Shown here piece by piece: positions 26,892 to 35,328 of a DNA stretch of 64,000 nucleotides. Source of the stretch: Helicobacter sp. MIT 00-7814 (lineage in GTDB: Bacteria > Campylobacterota > Campylobacteria > Campylobacterales > Helicobacteraceae); NCBI RefSeq assembly GCF_003364115.1, contig NZ_NXLL01000005.1, forward strand, positions 1 through 64,000, read 5' to 3'. Numbering within the stretch: the first letter of the stretch is position 1; each line of letters opens with the position of its first letter. The notes under the pieces were generated by a model. That model was given only the letters and a program-made list of their open reading frames with translations, did not search any database and was not told the DNA's origin. A program made the position numbers and the translations under genes.

Positions 26892-28262
26892 ATGCCACTT
26901 TCACAAATCCGCCAAAAACTCAAAAACAATATCAATCTTTCCCCCAGCTTTGGCAATGTGATAAAAGTCATGCCAAATATGATTGTCGCACATGGAATCC
27001 GCCCAAGTGTAGGCGATATCGTGGAATTTATCTCTAAAGATTCTCAAAATGAAGACTTTCAAGTACAAAGCCACCAAAAAGGGCAAGGCGGGGAATTAGG
27101 CAGAGAACAAGACAGAGAATTAGGAATGGTGAGCGCGATTGAAGAAGATTCTTTTTTGATAAGTCCATTTTCCTTTGTGGAAGGGCGCAAAAGCGGGGAT
27201 ATCGTGCGGATTGTGAATCCGGGCTTGCAAATCCCTGTGGGCGATGCGCTCAAAGGACGCATTATTAACCCGCTAGGCGTGCCAATTGATAACAAAGGCG
27301 CCATTCTCACAACCGACACTACGCCGCTTATGCGTCCGCCCATAGGCGCAATGAAGCGCGGTGTGATAGATGAGATTTTTAGCGTTGGGGTGAAAAGTAT
27401 CGATGGTTTGCTCACCTGTGGTAAAGGGCAAAAGATGGGAATCTTCGCAGGTTCAGGAGTTGGGAAATCTAGCCTTATGGGAATGATCGTGCAAGGCGCG
27501 CAAGCACAAATTAAGGTTATCGCGCTTATTGGCGAGCGCGGAAGAGAAGTGCCAGAATTTGTGCAAAAAAATCTCGGCAATGATTTGACAAATACTATTA
27601 TCGTCGTTGCTACAAGTGATGATTCCCCGCTTATGCGAAAATACGGCGCTTTTAGCGCGATGGCGATTGCGGAGTATTTCAAGCAACTTGGTAATGATGT
27701 GCTTTTTATTATGGATTCTGTGACGCGTTTTGCAATGGCGCAAAGAGAAATTGGACTATCCCTCGGTGAGCCACCAACAAGCAAAGGCTATCCGCCCTCA
27801 ACCCTCACACTTTTGCCTCAACTCATGGAGCGCGCGGGCAAGGAAGAAGGTGTGGGCTCAATCACGGCATTTTTTACGATTTTGGTTGAAGGCGATGATT
27901 TAAGCGATCCGATTGCGGATCAAAGTCGCTCGATTTTGGACGGACATATCGTGCTTTCGCGCGAACTTACGGATTTTGGGATTTATCCGCCTATTCAGAT
28001 TCTCTCTTCTGCTTCAAGGCTTTTAAATGATATTGTCAGCCCCGCACATTTACAAGCTGTGCGGAAGTTTCGGCGCTTGTATGCGTTATTAAAAGAAAAT
28101 GAAGTGCTTATCCGCATCGGCGCGTATCAAAAAGGAAGCGATCCCGAGCTTGATGAAGCGCTTAGTAAAAAGGCGCTGATGGAGGATTTTCTTACTCAAG
28201 ATTTAAAGCAAAAGTGGGAATTTAGCAAAACTTTAGAGCAGCTGCAAGTGATTATGAGCTAG
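26892..28262 (+). CDS. fliI: Flagellum-specific ATP synthase FliI
   Basis: ATPase of the flagellar type III export apparatus. The 456-residue protein has Walker A GIFAGSGVGKSSLMG, Walker B VLFIMDSVTRFAMAQREIG, and the family block PPTSKGYPPSTLTLLPQLMERAG. A polar insert (SHQKGQGGELGREQDRELG) near residues 58-76 slightly lengthens the N-terminal domain. The start at 26892 has AAAGGGA before it and gives the usual N-terminus; the frame is open 63 bases further up. Confidence 0.96.
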   Translation: MPLSQIRQKLKNNINLSPSFGNVIKVMPNMIVAHGIRPSVGDIVEFISKDSQNEDFQVQSHQKGQGGELGREQDRELGMVSAIEEDSFLISPFSFVEGRKSGDIVRIVNPGLQIPVGDALKGRIINPLGVPIDNKGAILTTDTTPLMRPPIGAMKRGVIDEIFSVGVKSIDGLLTCGKGQKMGIFAGSGVGKSSLMGMIVQGAQAQIKVIALIGERGREVPEFVQKNLGNDLTNTIIVVATSDDSPLMRKYGAFSAMAIAEYFKQLGNDVLFIMDSVTRFAMAQREIGLSLGEPPTSKGYPPSTLTLLPQLMERAGKEEGVGSITAFFTILVEGDDLSDPIADQSRSILDGHIVLSRELTDFGIYPPIQILSSASRLLNDIVSPAHLQAVRKFRRLYALLKENEVLIRIGAYQKGSDPELDEALSKKALMEDFLTQDLKQKWEFSKTLEQLQVIMS

Positions 28263-28335
28263 ATTTTTGCTACAATATGCCTTTTTTGCAAATTGCAACT
28301 TTACCTTCAAATCTTTATTTTCAAAGGATTCTAGT

Positions 28336-29373
28336 ATGCAAACCTTTCTTTTTACCGGTGCGAGTGGCTATATCGGCTCTCATAGCGCGTTTTGGTTTTT
28401 GCGCAATATAGATGAGTGTAAAATTGTCATTTATGATAATCTAAGCACGGGTTTTGCGCAAAATTACGAATACTTGCAGTCTATATTCCCCAACTGCGTG
28501 GAATTTGTAAAGGGCGATTTAAGCGAGCTTGCAAAGCTAGATTCTCTTTTTGCAAAGTATAATTTTAGCGCGGTGGTGCATTTTGCCGCGTCACTCATTG
28601 TGAGCGAATCTGTGAGCCTTCCGTTGGTGTATTACAAAAACAACACGCTTAATACCACGCTTTTAATCGAGCTTTGCATAAAACATGGAATCCAAAAATT
28701 TATCTTTAGCTCGACTGCTGCGGTGTATGGCGAGCCGGATTCTAAACTTATCCCAATTACAGAATCTGCCCCACTCGCGCCAATAAATCCCTACGGTGCA
28801 AGCAAAATGATGAGCGAGCGCGTGCTTATGGATACGCATATCGCAAATCCGAGCTTTAATTACGCGATTTTGCGATATTTCAATGTTGCAGGTGCGAGCA
28901 GTGCGAATACACAAGAGCTTTTAGAATCTAAGCGCGGTTTAGGACAAAGGAGCAAAAACGCTACGCACCTCATCAAGGTAGCTTGTGAATGCGCAAGCGG
29001 GAAAAGAGAAGGTATGAGCATTTTTGGCAAAAACTACAAAACGCCAGATGGCACTTGCGTGCGCGATTATATCCATATCGATGACTTAGCCAGCGCCCAC
29101 CTTTGCGCGTTAGAATTTTTAGAATCCACCAAGCAAAGCGAGATTTTCAATGTCGGCTATGGCAGGGGCTATAGTGTGAGCGAAGTGGTAGAAATGGTGA
29201 AAAAGGTGAGCGGGGTGGATTTCAAAGTCATAGATTCTGCCCCGCGTGCGGGCGATCCAGCGACTTTAGTAGCAGATAATAGCAAAATAAAGCGTCTTAC
29301 TTCATGGAAGCCACAATTTGATGATTTAGCCTTCATCATCAAAAGTGCGTATGAGTGGGAAAAGGCATTTTAA
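28336..29373 (+). CDS. galE: UDP-glucose 4-epimerase
   Basis: Interconverts UDP-glucose and UDP-galactose (and perhaps the N-acetyl forms) for surface glycans. The 345-residue protein has the NAD motif TGASGYIGSH at the N-terminus and the catalytic pair FSSTAAVYG and NPYGASK (YXXXK-type). Further family blocks, RYFNVAGA and TRDGTCVRDYIH-like (DGTCVRDYIHIDDLA), are present. The start follows AAAGGA; the open frame from 28267 adds residues not seen in the family. Confidence 0.94.
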   Translation: MQTFLFTGASGYIGSHSAFWFLRNIDECKIVIYDNLSTGFAQNYEYLQSIFPNCVEFVKGDLSELAKLDSLFAKYNFSAVVHFAASLIVSESVSLPLVYYKNNTLNTTLLIELCIKHGIQKFIFSSTAAVYGEPDSKLIPITESAPLAPINPYGASKMMSERVLMDTHIANPSFNYAILRYFNVAGASSANTQELLESKRGLGQRSKNATHLIKVACECASGKREGMSIFGKNYKTPDGTCVRDYIHIDDLASAHLCALEFLESTKQSEIFNVGYGRGYSVSEVVEMVKKVSGVDFKVIDSAPRAGDPATLVADNSKIKRLTSWKPQFDDLAFIIKSAYEWEKAF

Positions 29374-29407
29374 ATTCTTATAAATTATGGAACTAAAAAT
29401 GCTAGGA

Positions 29408-29433
29408 GATTCTATAAAATCTATTAGAATCTA
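29408..29433 (+). repeat. Inverted pair of AGATTCTA/TAGAATCT
   Basis: AGATTCTA and TAGAATCT face each other across a ten-base loop between galE and the small lipoprotein gene. This could form a terminator-like hairpin of eight base pairs; it is one of several inverted pairs of this word in the window. Confidence 0.5.
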
Positions 29434-29444
29434 AGGAAAAATGT

Positions 29445-29621
29445 ATGAAAAAACTTTTTATCATAGGGATTTTTAGCATTTGTGGAATCTTTGCTTTTAG
29501 CGCGTGTGGGAAGCCAAAGCCTGTAGGCTCATATCAAGCGCTTGAATGCCAAACAATCTGCGCTAAAGGAGAATGCCAGCAGCAGTGCGTCAATGTAAGC
29601 GGGGATTATTACAGAAAGTAA
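29445..29621 (+). CDS. Small cysteine-rich lipoprotein
   Basis: A 58-residue precursor. A charged start (MKK), a hydrophobic stretch and the lipobox FSAC place the lipidated cysteine at residue 21. The mature part is 38 residues with four more cysteines (CQTIC, then CQQQC), suggesting two disulfides in the periplasm. AAGGA lies eight bases before this ATG; an ATG four bases earlier is in another frame. Similar small Cys-rich lipoproteins exist in other bacteria, but I know no function. It stands between galE and the HD-domain gene. Confidence 0.7.
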   Translation: MKKLFIIGIFSICGIFAFSACGKPKPVGSYQALECQTICAKGECQQQCVNVSGDYYRK

Positions 29622-29660
29622 TTTCCTAAAAATCTTTAAGCTTAAAACAAAGTCTAATTT

Positions 29661-30896
29661 ATGTCACAATCTACAATGCCTACCACACCGCCAAATCAGC
29701 TAAAATCCCCGCGCTTAAAAGGCGCGCTTTTGCGCAAGATTTTTATCGCTGCAAGTATCCGCCGATGGAATGATCAAGCCACGCCGGTTGAATTTGTCGA
29801 GCTTGATAAACAAGCGCATAAAATCGTCATTGCCTATCTTTTAGCCCGCTATGAAGAGCTAGAAAATGGCGCAAAAATTGATTGGGAGCGCCTTATTTTG
29901 CAATTTTGCTTTGAATTTTTCGAGCGCGTGGTGCTGACAGACATCAAGCCCCCGGTGTTTCATCAGCTTGTCAAAACGCATAACAATGAGCTTGTAAAAT
30001 TTGTGCTAAAAAATTTAGAATCTGATTTGGGCGAATATGAATTTTTCCCAAAAATGGGCGAATACCTCACCTCGCATAAGGAAAATTTGGAAAAAAAGAT
30101 TCTCAAAGCCTCGCATTATTACGCTTCAAAATGGGAATTTGACATCATCTATCGCTTTAACCCCGAAATGTATGATGTGCAAAATATTAAAGATATTATC
30201 GATCGCCAAGTTGAGGAGCATTACGAGCTGGCTGGTATGAAAAAAATCATGCTTTATAAGGACACAAGAGAGCTTATTACGATGTTTGGGCAGCTAAGAT
30301 TCCAAAAGCGCTGGAGTCAAACGCCTAGAATCCCCGCAACTTCTGTGCTAGGACACACGCTCATCGTCGCACTAAGCGCGTATTTACTAAGCTATGATTT
30401 GCCATGCTGTCCGCAAATGCGCATTAACCACTTCCTTTGTGGGCTTTTCCACGATTTGCCAGAAATCCTCACGCGCGATATTATCTCCCCAATCAAGCAC
30501 ACAATCAAGGGCTTAGATGAATTTATCAAAACCATAGAATCCCAAGCAGTGGGCGAAAAAATCCTCTCAAAAGTCCCGCATAATATACAAGATGATATCC
30601 GCTATTTCACAGAAGATGAATTTAGCAATCGCTACAAAATTGACTGCTTCCCGCATAAGCCTTCAAGCGCGCAGGAACTTTTTGCGAAATTTAACGAAGA
30701 TAAATTTGAGCCAATTTGTGGGGAATTTTTAAAGCTTTGCGATAATCTAAGCGCGTTTTTGGAAGCAAAAATTTCAATCGCACATGGAATCTCAAGCCAA
30801 GATTTAACACAAGGTGCGCAAGGACTGCTTGAAAAATGCGGGCAAAAAGAGCTTTGTGGGGTTGATTTAGGCGCGCTATTTAGGGATTTTGAGTAA
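29661..30896 (+). CDS. HD-domain phosphohydrolase-like protein
   Basis: A 411-residue soluble protein whose central part carries an HD-type metal site: LGHTLIVA (His232), FHDLPEILTRD (His264-Asp265) and a later Asp in the KLCDNLSAF block (YfbR-like pattern). HD enzymes of this kind hydrolyse nucleotides or other phosphates; the substrate is unknown. The first about 200 residues are helical and unassigned. The ribosome site is weak. No operon partner is obvious. Confidence 0.8.
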   Translation: MSQSTMPTTPPNQLKSPRLKGALLRKIFIAASIRRWNDQATPVEFVELDKQAHKIVIAYLLARYEELENGAKIDWERLILQFCFEFFERVVLTDIKPPVFHQLVKTHNNELVKFVLKNLESDLGEYEFFPKMGEYLTSHKENLEKKILKASHYYASKWEFDIIYRFNPEMYDVQNIKDIIDRQVEEHYELAGMKKIMLYKDTRELITMFGQLRFQKRWSQTPRIPATSVLGHTLIVALSAYLLSYDLPCCPQMRINHFLCGLFHDLPEILTRDIISPIKHTIKGLDEFIKTIESQAVGEKILSKVPHNIQDDIRYFTEDEFSNRYKIDCFPHKPSSAQELFAKFNEDKFEPICGEFLKLCDNLSAFLEAKISIAHGISSQDLTQGAQGLLEKCGQKELCGVDLGALFRDFE

Positions 30897-30923
30897 CCAA
30901 AAAATCCCTAAAAGCACAAAATT

Positions 30924-31430
30924 TTACTTCACATCTGGCTCATCTTCAAAAATCTCAATAGATTCTATCTTATCGCCCATTTTAAGAGAATCTAGCACTT
31001 TGAGACTTTCACGCTTATTTGGCATAATGCGCCCAAACACCGTGTGCTCACCATCTAAATGCGGCTGATCCGCGAAACAAATAAAAAACTGACTTCCGCC
31101 TGTATCGCGCCCAGCATGCGCCATGGAGAGAGATCCGCGCTTGTGCTGATTTGGGTTGTTTGTAACTTCACATTTGATCCTATATCCCGGACCGCCGGTG
31201 CCATCGCCCTTTGGACAGCCACCTTGCGCGACAAATCCGCTAATCACACGATGAAAATTTAGCCCATTATAAAAGCCCTCTTTTGCCAAAGTTGCGAAGT
31301 TTGTAACCGCTTGTGGTGCATCTTGTGGAAAAAGCTTAATGAGAATCTGCCCCTTACTTGTCGTAATAAGCGCAAAATTTAGCTTATCCAGCGCGTCTTG
31401 ATTGATTTCAAAGGTTTTGAGTGCCTCCAT
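30924..31430 (-). CDS. ppiA: Peptidyl-prolyl cis-trans isomerase, cyclophilin type
   Basis: Catalyses proline isomerisation during protein folding. The 168-residue protein has the active-site blocks FHRVISGFVAQGGCPKGDG, GSQFFICFADQPHLDGEHTVFG and the early Arg and Phe residues. No signal peptide is visible, so a cytoplasmic location is likely. AGGAG before the start. Monocistronic by position. Confidence 0.93.
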   Translation of the reverse strand: MEALKTFEINQDALDKLNFALITTSKGQILIKLFPQDAPQAVTNFATLAKEGFYNGLNFHRVISGFVAQGGCPKGDGTGGPGYRIKCEVTNNPNQHKRGSLSMAHAGRDTGGSQFFICFADQPHLDGEHTVFGRIMPNKRESLKVLDSLKMGDKIESIEIFEDEPDVK

Positions 31431-31533
31431 TGATTACTCCTAAAATAAAATTCCTTAAGTCATAAAAGGTAGCGCGTATTTTACCGATATAGCCAATTAT
31501 TTAAGCTTAAAATTTTTTATCACAAGGAAAAAC

Positions 31534-32622
31534 TTGCAAAATTTTTTTCAAAAACTTTCTGTAATTGTTTTTTTATTGCTTTTACTTAGCACACACGCGT
31601 TTGGCGATGTGGCGCTAGAAGAATTAGGGGAACCAGAAGAGATTGAATGGCTTGAAAAAAATGCAGAATCAACGCAAGAATTTTCTCAAAAAAATAGAGA
31701 ATCGAGCGCAGATTCTCACTTTCTTAGCTCGCTTTTTTCCCAAAATACCACGCAAGAAAATGAGAATCCTACAAATCCCACTTTGCCACAAAACCTCCTT
31801 CCACAGCAATATATGCTAGAACACCCTTTACCAAAGTGGATTTATGCCACGGCAATTATTGAGGTGTATTTTAGCGATGGCTCGCAGAGAGTTGGCTTTG
31901 GCACGATGCTAGAGAATGGCTTGTTTATCACTTCTGCGCAGATTGTCTATGACAAGGAGCTTATCCCAAAAACCATTTACACCAAAATGCAAGATTCCAG
32001 CGCGCGCGTGCTTATCTGCACAAACAAGCTCAATGTCAAAGCTGTGGATATGAAAAATAATCTCGCGCTTTTAGAATCCATCGCATCAACTGATGATTAT
32101 TGCCATGTGCGCGCAAAAAGCTACTATCACGACAGGATAGAAAAGCGCTATTTTGTAGATATTTTTGCAAACCCAACACTTGCCAAAAAAAGCTCTTTTA
32201 ATACAATGAGCGCGCAAAAATCTACGCCCAAAACCACTTCAAACAAAAGCGCGCTAGAAAATAACGCAAAAGATTCTACGATTTTTTATGCTTTTGTGGA
32301 AAGTTATTATTCCTTTGTCCCAAAGGCGCTTGAAGATGGTGACTTCACAAAGGCAAAAAGTGGCGTGCAAGGCGCGGAAGTGGCAATTTCAGATATGCAA
32401 GATTCTCAAAATTTGCTCGCGGTGTATGATGACTTTGCGTATGGTAGGGCATTTTTTAGCAGTGATGGGGTGTTTTTGGGAATCCTTAGCGCGAAGGATA
32501 AAAACAATCAACCAATTTTTGCCAAAAGAGAACTCATACAAGAATTTTTATGCTCTTTGCACTATCATGGGGTTTTGCAAGATAATGCGCTTAATTTCAA
32601 ATGCCCCCAAACGCACTTGTAA
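31534..32622 (+). CDS. Exported trypsin-like protein lacking the catalytic triad
   Basis: A 362-residue protein with a signal peptide (ending near HAFGD, residue 24), a polar Glu/Ser/Asn-rich linker (to about 80), and a domain that follows the trypsin/HtrA beta-barrel layout. The triad is gone: the loop FGTMLENGLFITSAQIV has Gln where the His belongs, DMKNNLALLE has Asn for the Asp, and the region that should hold GNSGG reads FFSSDGVFLGILS. It could be a binding or scaffold pseudo-protease. TTG start with AAGGA before it. The assignment rests on pattern only. Confidence 0.6.
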   Translation: MQNFFQKLSVIVFLLLLLSTHAFGDVALEELGEPEEIEWLEKNAESTQEFSQKNRESSADSHFLSSLFSQNTTQENENPTNPTLPQNLLPQQYMLEHPLPKWIYATAIIEVYFSDGSQRVGFGTMLENGLFITSAQIVYDKELIPKTIYTKMQDSSARVLICTNKLNVKAVDMKNNLALLESIASTDDYCHVRAKSYYHDRIEKRYFVDIFANPTLAKKSSFNTMSAQKSTPKTTSNKSALENNAKDSTIFYAFVESYYSFVPKALEDGDFTKAKSGVQGAEVAISDMQDSQNLLAVYDDFAYGRAFFSSDGVFLGILSAKDKNNQPIFAKRELIQEFLCSLHYHGVLQDNALNFKCPQTHL

Positions 32623-32685
32623 GAAAACCTAAGAATTATCGACGATACAATTTAAGAGCTATAGATTCTCAAAATACCAAATAGC

Positions 32686-32812
32686 GCGATAGAATCTTAC
32701 ACTCTCATCAACCAAAAAAGGTAAAATATGTGCGCGAAAGCGAAGTGTAACGAAGCTGGAGCGGAGCTCACAAGGGCTTTGCTCTTGTGAGTGATACAAT
32801 CAAAAGGAATTA
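32686..32812 (+). repeat. Modular palindromic repeat, intergenic copy C
   Basis: It matches copy B from CGATAGAATCTT through GTGTAACGAAGCT and then carries the same hairpin module as copy A (32767-32791, identical 25 bases). It ends with GATACAATCAAAAGGAATT, which places AAAGGA at the right distance before the ATG at 32815. The repeat therefore supplies the ribosome site of the next gene. Confidence 0.75.
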
Positions 32813-32814
32813 AA

Positions 32815-33021
32815 ATGAAATATAAACTTGTGATGTTTGGTTTTAGCGCGGTGTGTGCGGATATAGAGGAAGTGAGGGCGCGGTTGAGCGTGTATCCGAG
32901 CGAGCGCTTTGCGATAGAGGGTGGCGAGCAATGCTATTTGATAGATTTGCAAAGTGCGGAATGCTATCTTATCGGGCTAGATTTACAAAATCGCTACATT
33001 ATCAAGGGGCTTGATGCTTAA
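32815..33021 (+). CDS. Small hypothetical protein
   Basis: Sixty-eight residues with no recognised family. The pattern is two short hydrophobic strands at the start (MKYKLVMFGFSAVCADI) and further strands around CYLIDLQSAECYLIGLDL. It is soluble by prediction. The start at 32815 has AAAGGA, provided by repeat copy C; an upstream in-frame ATG at 32791 lies inside the repeat's hairpin and is less likely. Confidence 0.55.
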   Translation: MKYKLVMFGFSAVCADIEEVRARLSVYPSERFAIEGGEQCYLIDLQSAECYLIGLDLQNRYIIKGLDA

Positions 33022-33077
33022 AATTGCCAAATAGAGGCAAACAAATCGCCCTAAACAAAGCACCTAAAAATCTTTAA

Positions 33078-33106
33078 TTGACAAAAAAAAGAGAAAAACA
33101 TATAAT
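33078..33106 (+). promoter_or_regulatory. Consensus promoter of the UPF0323 lipoprotein gene
   Basis: TTGACA at 33078-33083 and TATAAT at 33101-33106 are separated by exactly 17 bases of A-rich DNA. This is the most classical sigma-70 promoter in the window, 37 bases before the start codon at 33143. Confidence 0.75.
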
Positions 33107-33142
33107 TGAGCCTTTCTAAAATCCCCATTAAATGGAAGCACA

Positions 33143-33748
33143 ATGAAGCTAGGAAAAATCAAAGATTATGCGATGGTAGGGTCGCTAGGCGTGGCTGTGG
33201 CGTTTGCGTTGCAAGGCTGTGAGGATAGCAATAAGGATTCTAAGGTTTTGCAATCTCAAGCGATAAAAAATGGCGCATTTGTCATCATTGAGGAGCAACA
33301 AGATGGCAGCTATAAAGTGCTGGAGGAGTATCCCAGCGATACAACGCGCGTAATGCTCAAAGACAAAGATGGCAACGAGCGCATGCTAAGTCAAGAGGAG
33401 ATTGATAGTCTCATCGCGGTGGAGGAGAAAAAAATAGATTCTGGCACAAGCGAGCTTACTAATCCAAATGGCGGTGGGCTGGGACTTGGTGGCGCGATTT
33501 TGGCATCTGCGGCGGGCGCGATTTTAGGAAGCTACATTGGCAATAAACTTTTTAACAACGCAAATTACAAAGCAAATGCCCAACGCAACTACAAATCCCC
33601 ACAAGCCTATGAGCGCAGTAAAAATAGCTTTTCAAATTCTGCTAAAAGCACCACTTCAAGCGCAAGCAAAAGCACCAGCGCAAAAAGTGGATTTTTTGGC
33701 AATAGCTCAAATACTAGCAGAAGCACTTCAAGCTCTATGGGCGCGTAA
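33143..33748 (+). CDS. UPF0323-family lipoprotein
   Basis: A 201-residue envelope lipoprotein. The signal region ends with LQGCED, giving a lipidated Cys at about residue 26. Then come a charged domain (residues 40-100), a glycine-rich hydrophobic segment [20 protein letters not shown] (about 120-139) and a Ser/Thr/Lys-rich tail. This order is that of the UPF0323 family, conserved in Campylobacterota, whose function is unknown. The gene is monocistronic or leads the next gene, with 30 bases between them. Confidence 0.85.
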   Translation: MKLGKIKDYAMVGSLGVAVAFALQGCEDSNKDSKVLQSQAIKNGAFVIIEEQQDGSYKVLEEYPSDTTRVMLKDKDGNERMLSQEEIDSLIAVEEKKIDSGTSELTNPNGGGLGLGGAILASAAGAILGSYIGNKLFNNANYKANAQRNYKSPQAYERSKNSFSNSAKSTTSSASKSTSAKSGFFGNSSNTSRSTSSSMGA

Positions 33749-33778
33749 CTTTCAAAGTATCACAAAAGGAAAAAGGTA

Positions 33779-35194
33779 ATGTTGCAAGGGATTTTGTTAG
33801 AAGTCGATACACAAAAAAAGCAGGGCAAGATACAGCAGGCTGTCAATAAGCGCGAGTATCTCTTTGATTTGGAATTGTGGGAAGGCAAAGAAAGCGAGCT
33901 GGTGGCAAAAGAAGAGATTGAATTTGATGTCGAAAAGGGCGAGGTGATAAAAATCCGCCCAAAGCCAAAGCCTGTAGATCCTAATGAAATCCCTATGACA
34001 AAAAGCCCGGAGGAGTGCATTTTAGAATTTTTTGCGCGTGAGAATAGCATTTTGGAAAATTATAAAGAATTTGTCGCAAACCACCCGCGCCTTGATTTCT
34101 TGCGCTCACAGCGTTTTATTTTGACTGCGTATAATGACTTGTGCGAAATGGACGGCGCACTTGCAAATCCGGCTTTAAAAGCCTTGCGACAGGAGATTTT
34201 AAATCTTTACAAAGAATATGAAAACTACATTAAAAAAACTTCTTATGCGCTTGAGTATTCTTTTGAAAAAATCTTTCTAAACCGCCAAAGTGCGTATTTG
34301 AAAGCGCAGGATTTAATTGAGATGACGCAAAGCTCGCTCAATAACGCTCAAGCGCAAGTGCGTCCATTAAGCAAGAATCTTGAAGAATCTGAATTTGCGC
34401 TCAAAAATACCAAAGGCTCTAAGGCGGAGCTAGAAAAAGAAGTAAAGGCTATGCGCAAGCGCTATGTGGATTTGCTGCAATATATTGCGGTGCAAAAAGA
34501 GCTTTTGGTAAAGACAACTGAGCGTTTGAAAAGATTTAGAGACACGCATTTAGAGGAATTTTCTGAAGTGTTTAAACCTATGAAAGAGGATATCCGCACG
34601 CATTTTATTACTTTGCTTGATACGAAGGCGTTTGATTTGGATTCTTTTTTATGGGGGCGTGCGAAAAGAAGCGAGATTATCAAGCGATTTTTCCGTGATG
34701 CGGGGATTGAAGGGGGCTATAGCTCAAAAACTTTCTTGCATTATTTTTTGCGCGGACTTGATAAGTCAAAGCTTAGCGCACGAAGTAGAGAGCTTTTTGA
34801 CTTGCTTCATTATTTGGAGCAAGTAAGCAAACGCAATGTGCTAATTATCCGAGAATCTAGCGCGGATTCTCACCGCGACACGCAGATTATTTTGAAAGTG
34901 GATTCTTGCATTTCGGTGAAAGTGCAACAGCAGATGATCCCCGCATTTAACGAGTTGTGCGCGAATCAATATGATATCGTAGTGATGGATTGGCGTAATG
35001 AAAATGTCAGCGCGCTTGATTTTATCCGCAAATACAAAGTCACCAAAAAAGATTCCAAAGTGTGCTTTATAATCCTTATGCCCGAGCATCAAGATTCTGA
35101 TTTTATGCTTAAAGCGCGCGATTTGGGCGTGCAGTTTTTTGTCCCTTCGCATAATGCAGACTTACTTTCAGATGCCGTGCGTATGGCGATTTAG
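33779..35194 (+). CDS. Coiled-coil protein with a C-terminal pseudo-receiver domain
   Basis: A 471-residue protein of unknown role. Residues 1-65 resemble a small beta-barrel (GILLEVDTQKKQGKIQ, YLFDLELW, then KPKPVDPNE), perhaps cold-shock or S1 like. Residues 90-300 are helical with a coiled coil (SSLNNAQAQVRPLSKNLEES). From about 355 the CheY-type fold is visible: RNVLIIRESS, QYDIVVMDWRNENVSALDFI, CFIILMPEH, LGVQFFVPSH. Asp in VVMDW occupies the phosphorylation position, but the acidic pair before it is ESS, so phosphotransfer is doubtful. Strong ribosome site; 30 bases after the lipoprotein gene. Confidence 0.65.
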   Translation: MLQGILLEVDTQKKQGKIQQAVNKREYLFDLELWEGKESELVAKEEIEFDVEKGEVIKIRPKPKPVDPNEIPMTKSPEECILEFFARENSILENYKEFVANHPRLDFLRSQRFILTAYNDLCEMDGALANPALKALRQEILNLYKEYENYIKKTSYALEYSFEKIFLNRQSAYLKAQDLIEMTQSSLNNAQAQVRPLSKNLEESEFALKNTKGSKAELEKEVKAMRKRYVDLLQYIAVQKELLVKTTERLKRFRDTHLEEFSEVFKPMKEDIRTHFITLLDTKAFDLDSFLWGRAKRSEIIKRFFRDAGIEGGYSSKTFLHYFLRGLDKSKLSARSRELFDLLHYLEQVSKRNVLIIRESSADSHRDTQIILKVDSCISVKVQQQMIPAFNELCANQYDIVVMDWRNENVSALDFIRKYKVTKKDSKVCFIILMPEHQDSDFMLKARDLGVQFFVPSHNADLLSDAVRMAI

Positions 35195-35280
35195 GGCTTA
35201 GAGCCTTACATTTTGCGCCTTAAATCTCGGATTTTACCCACTCTACTCAAAGAACTAACAATTTTTTCGCACAAATTAGC

Positions 35281-35286
35281 TATACT
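35281..35286 (+). promoter_or_regulatory. -10 box of aspA
   Basis: TATACT, 43 bases before the aspA start; GGAGG of the ribosome site lies between them. Confidence 0.4.
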
Positions 35287-35328
35287 CTAAACATCTAAAA
35301 TCTATAAAGAGGTGCAAGGAGGAATGTA

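Noticed and set aside
26800-26971. N-terminal extension of trigger factor
   Set aside because: It would cross the divergent fliI start and lacks family likeness; AAGGA supports the start at 26800.
27055-27120. Polar insert in FliI as another copy of the palindromic repeat
   Set aside because: The DNA (GGGCAAGGCGGGGAATTAGG and AGACAGAGAATTAGG) shares no core with the repeat; it is an ordinary low-complexity loop.
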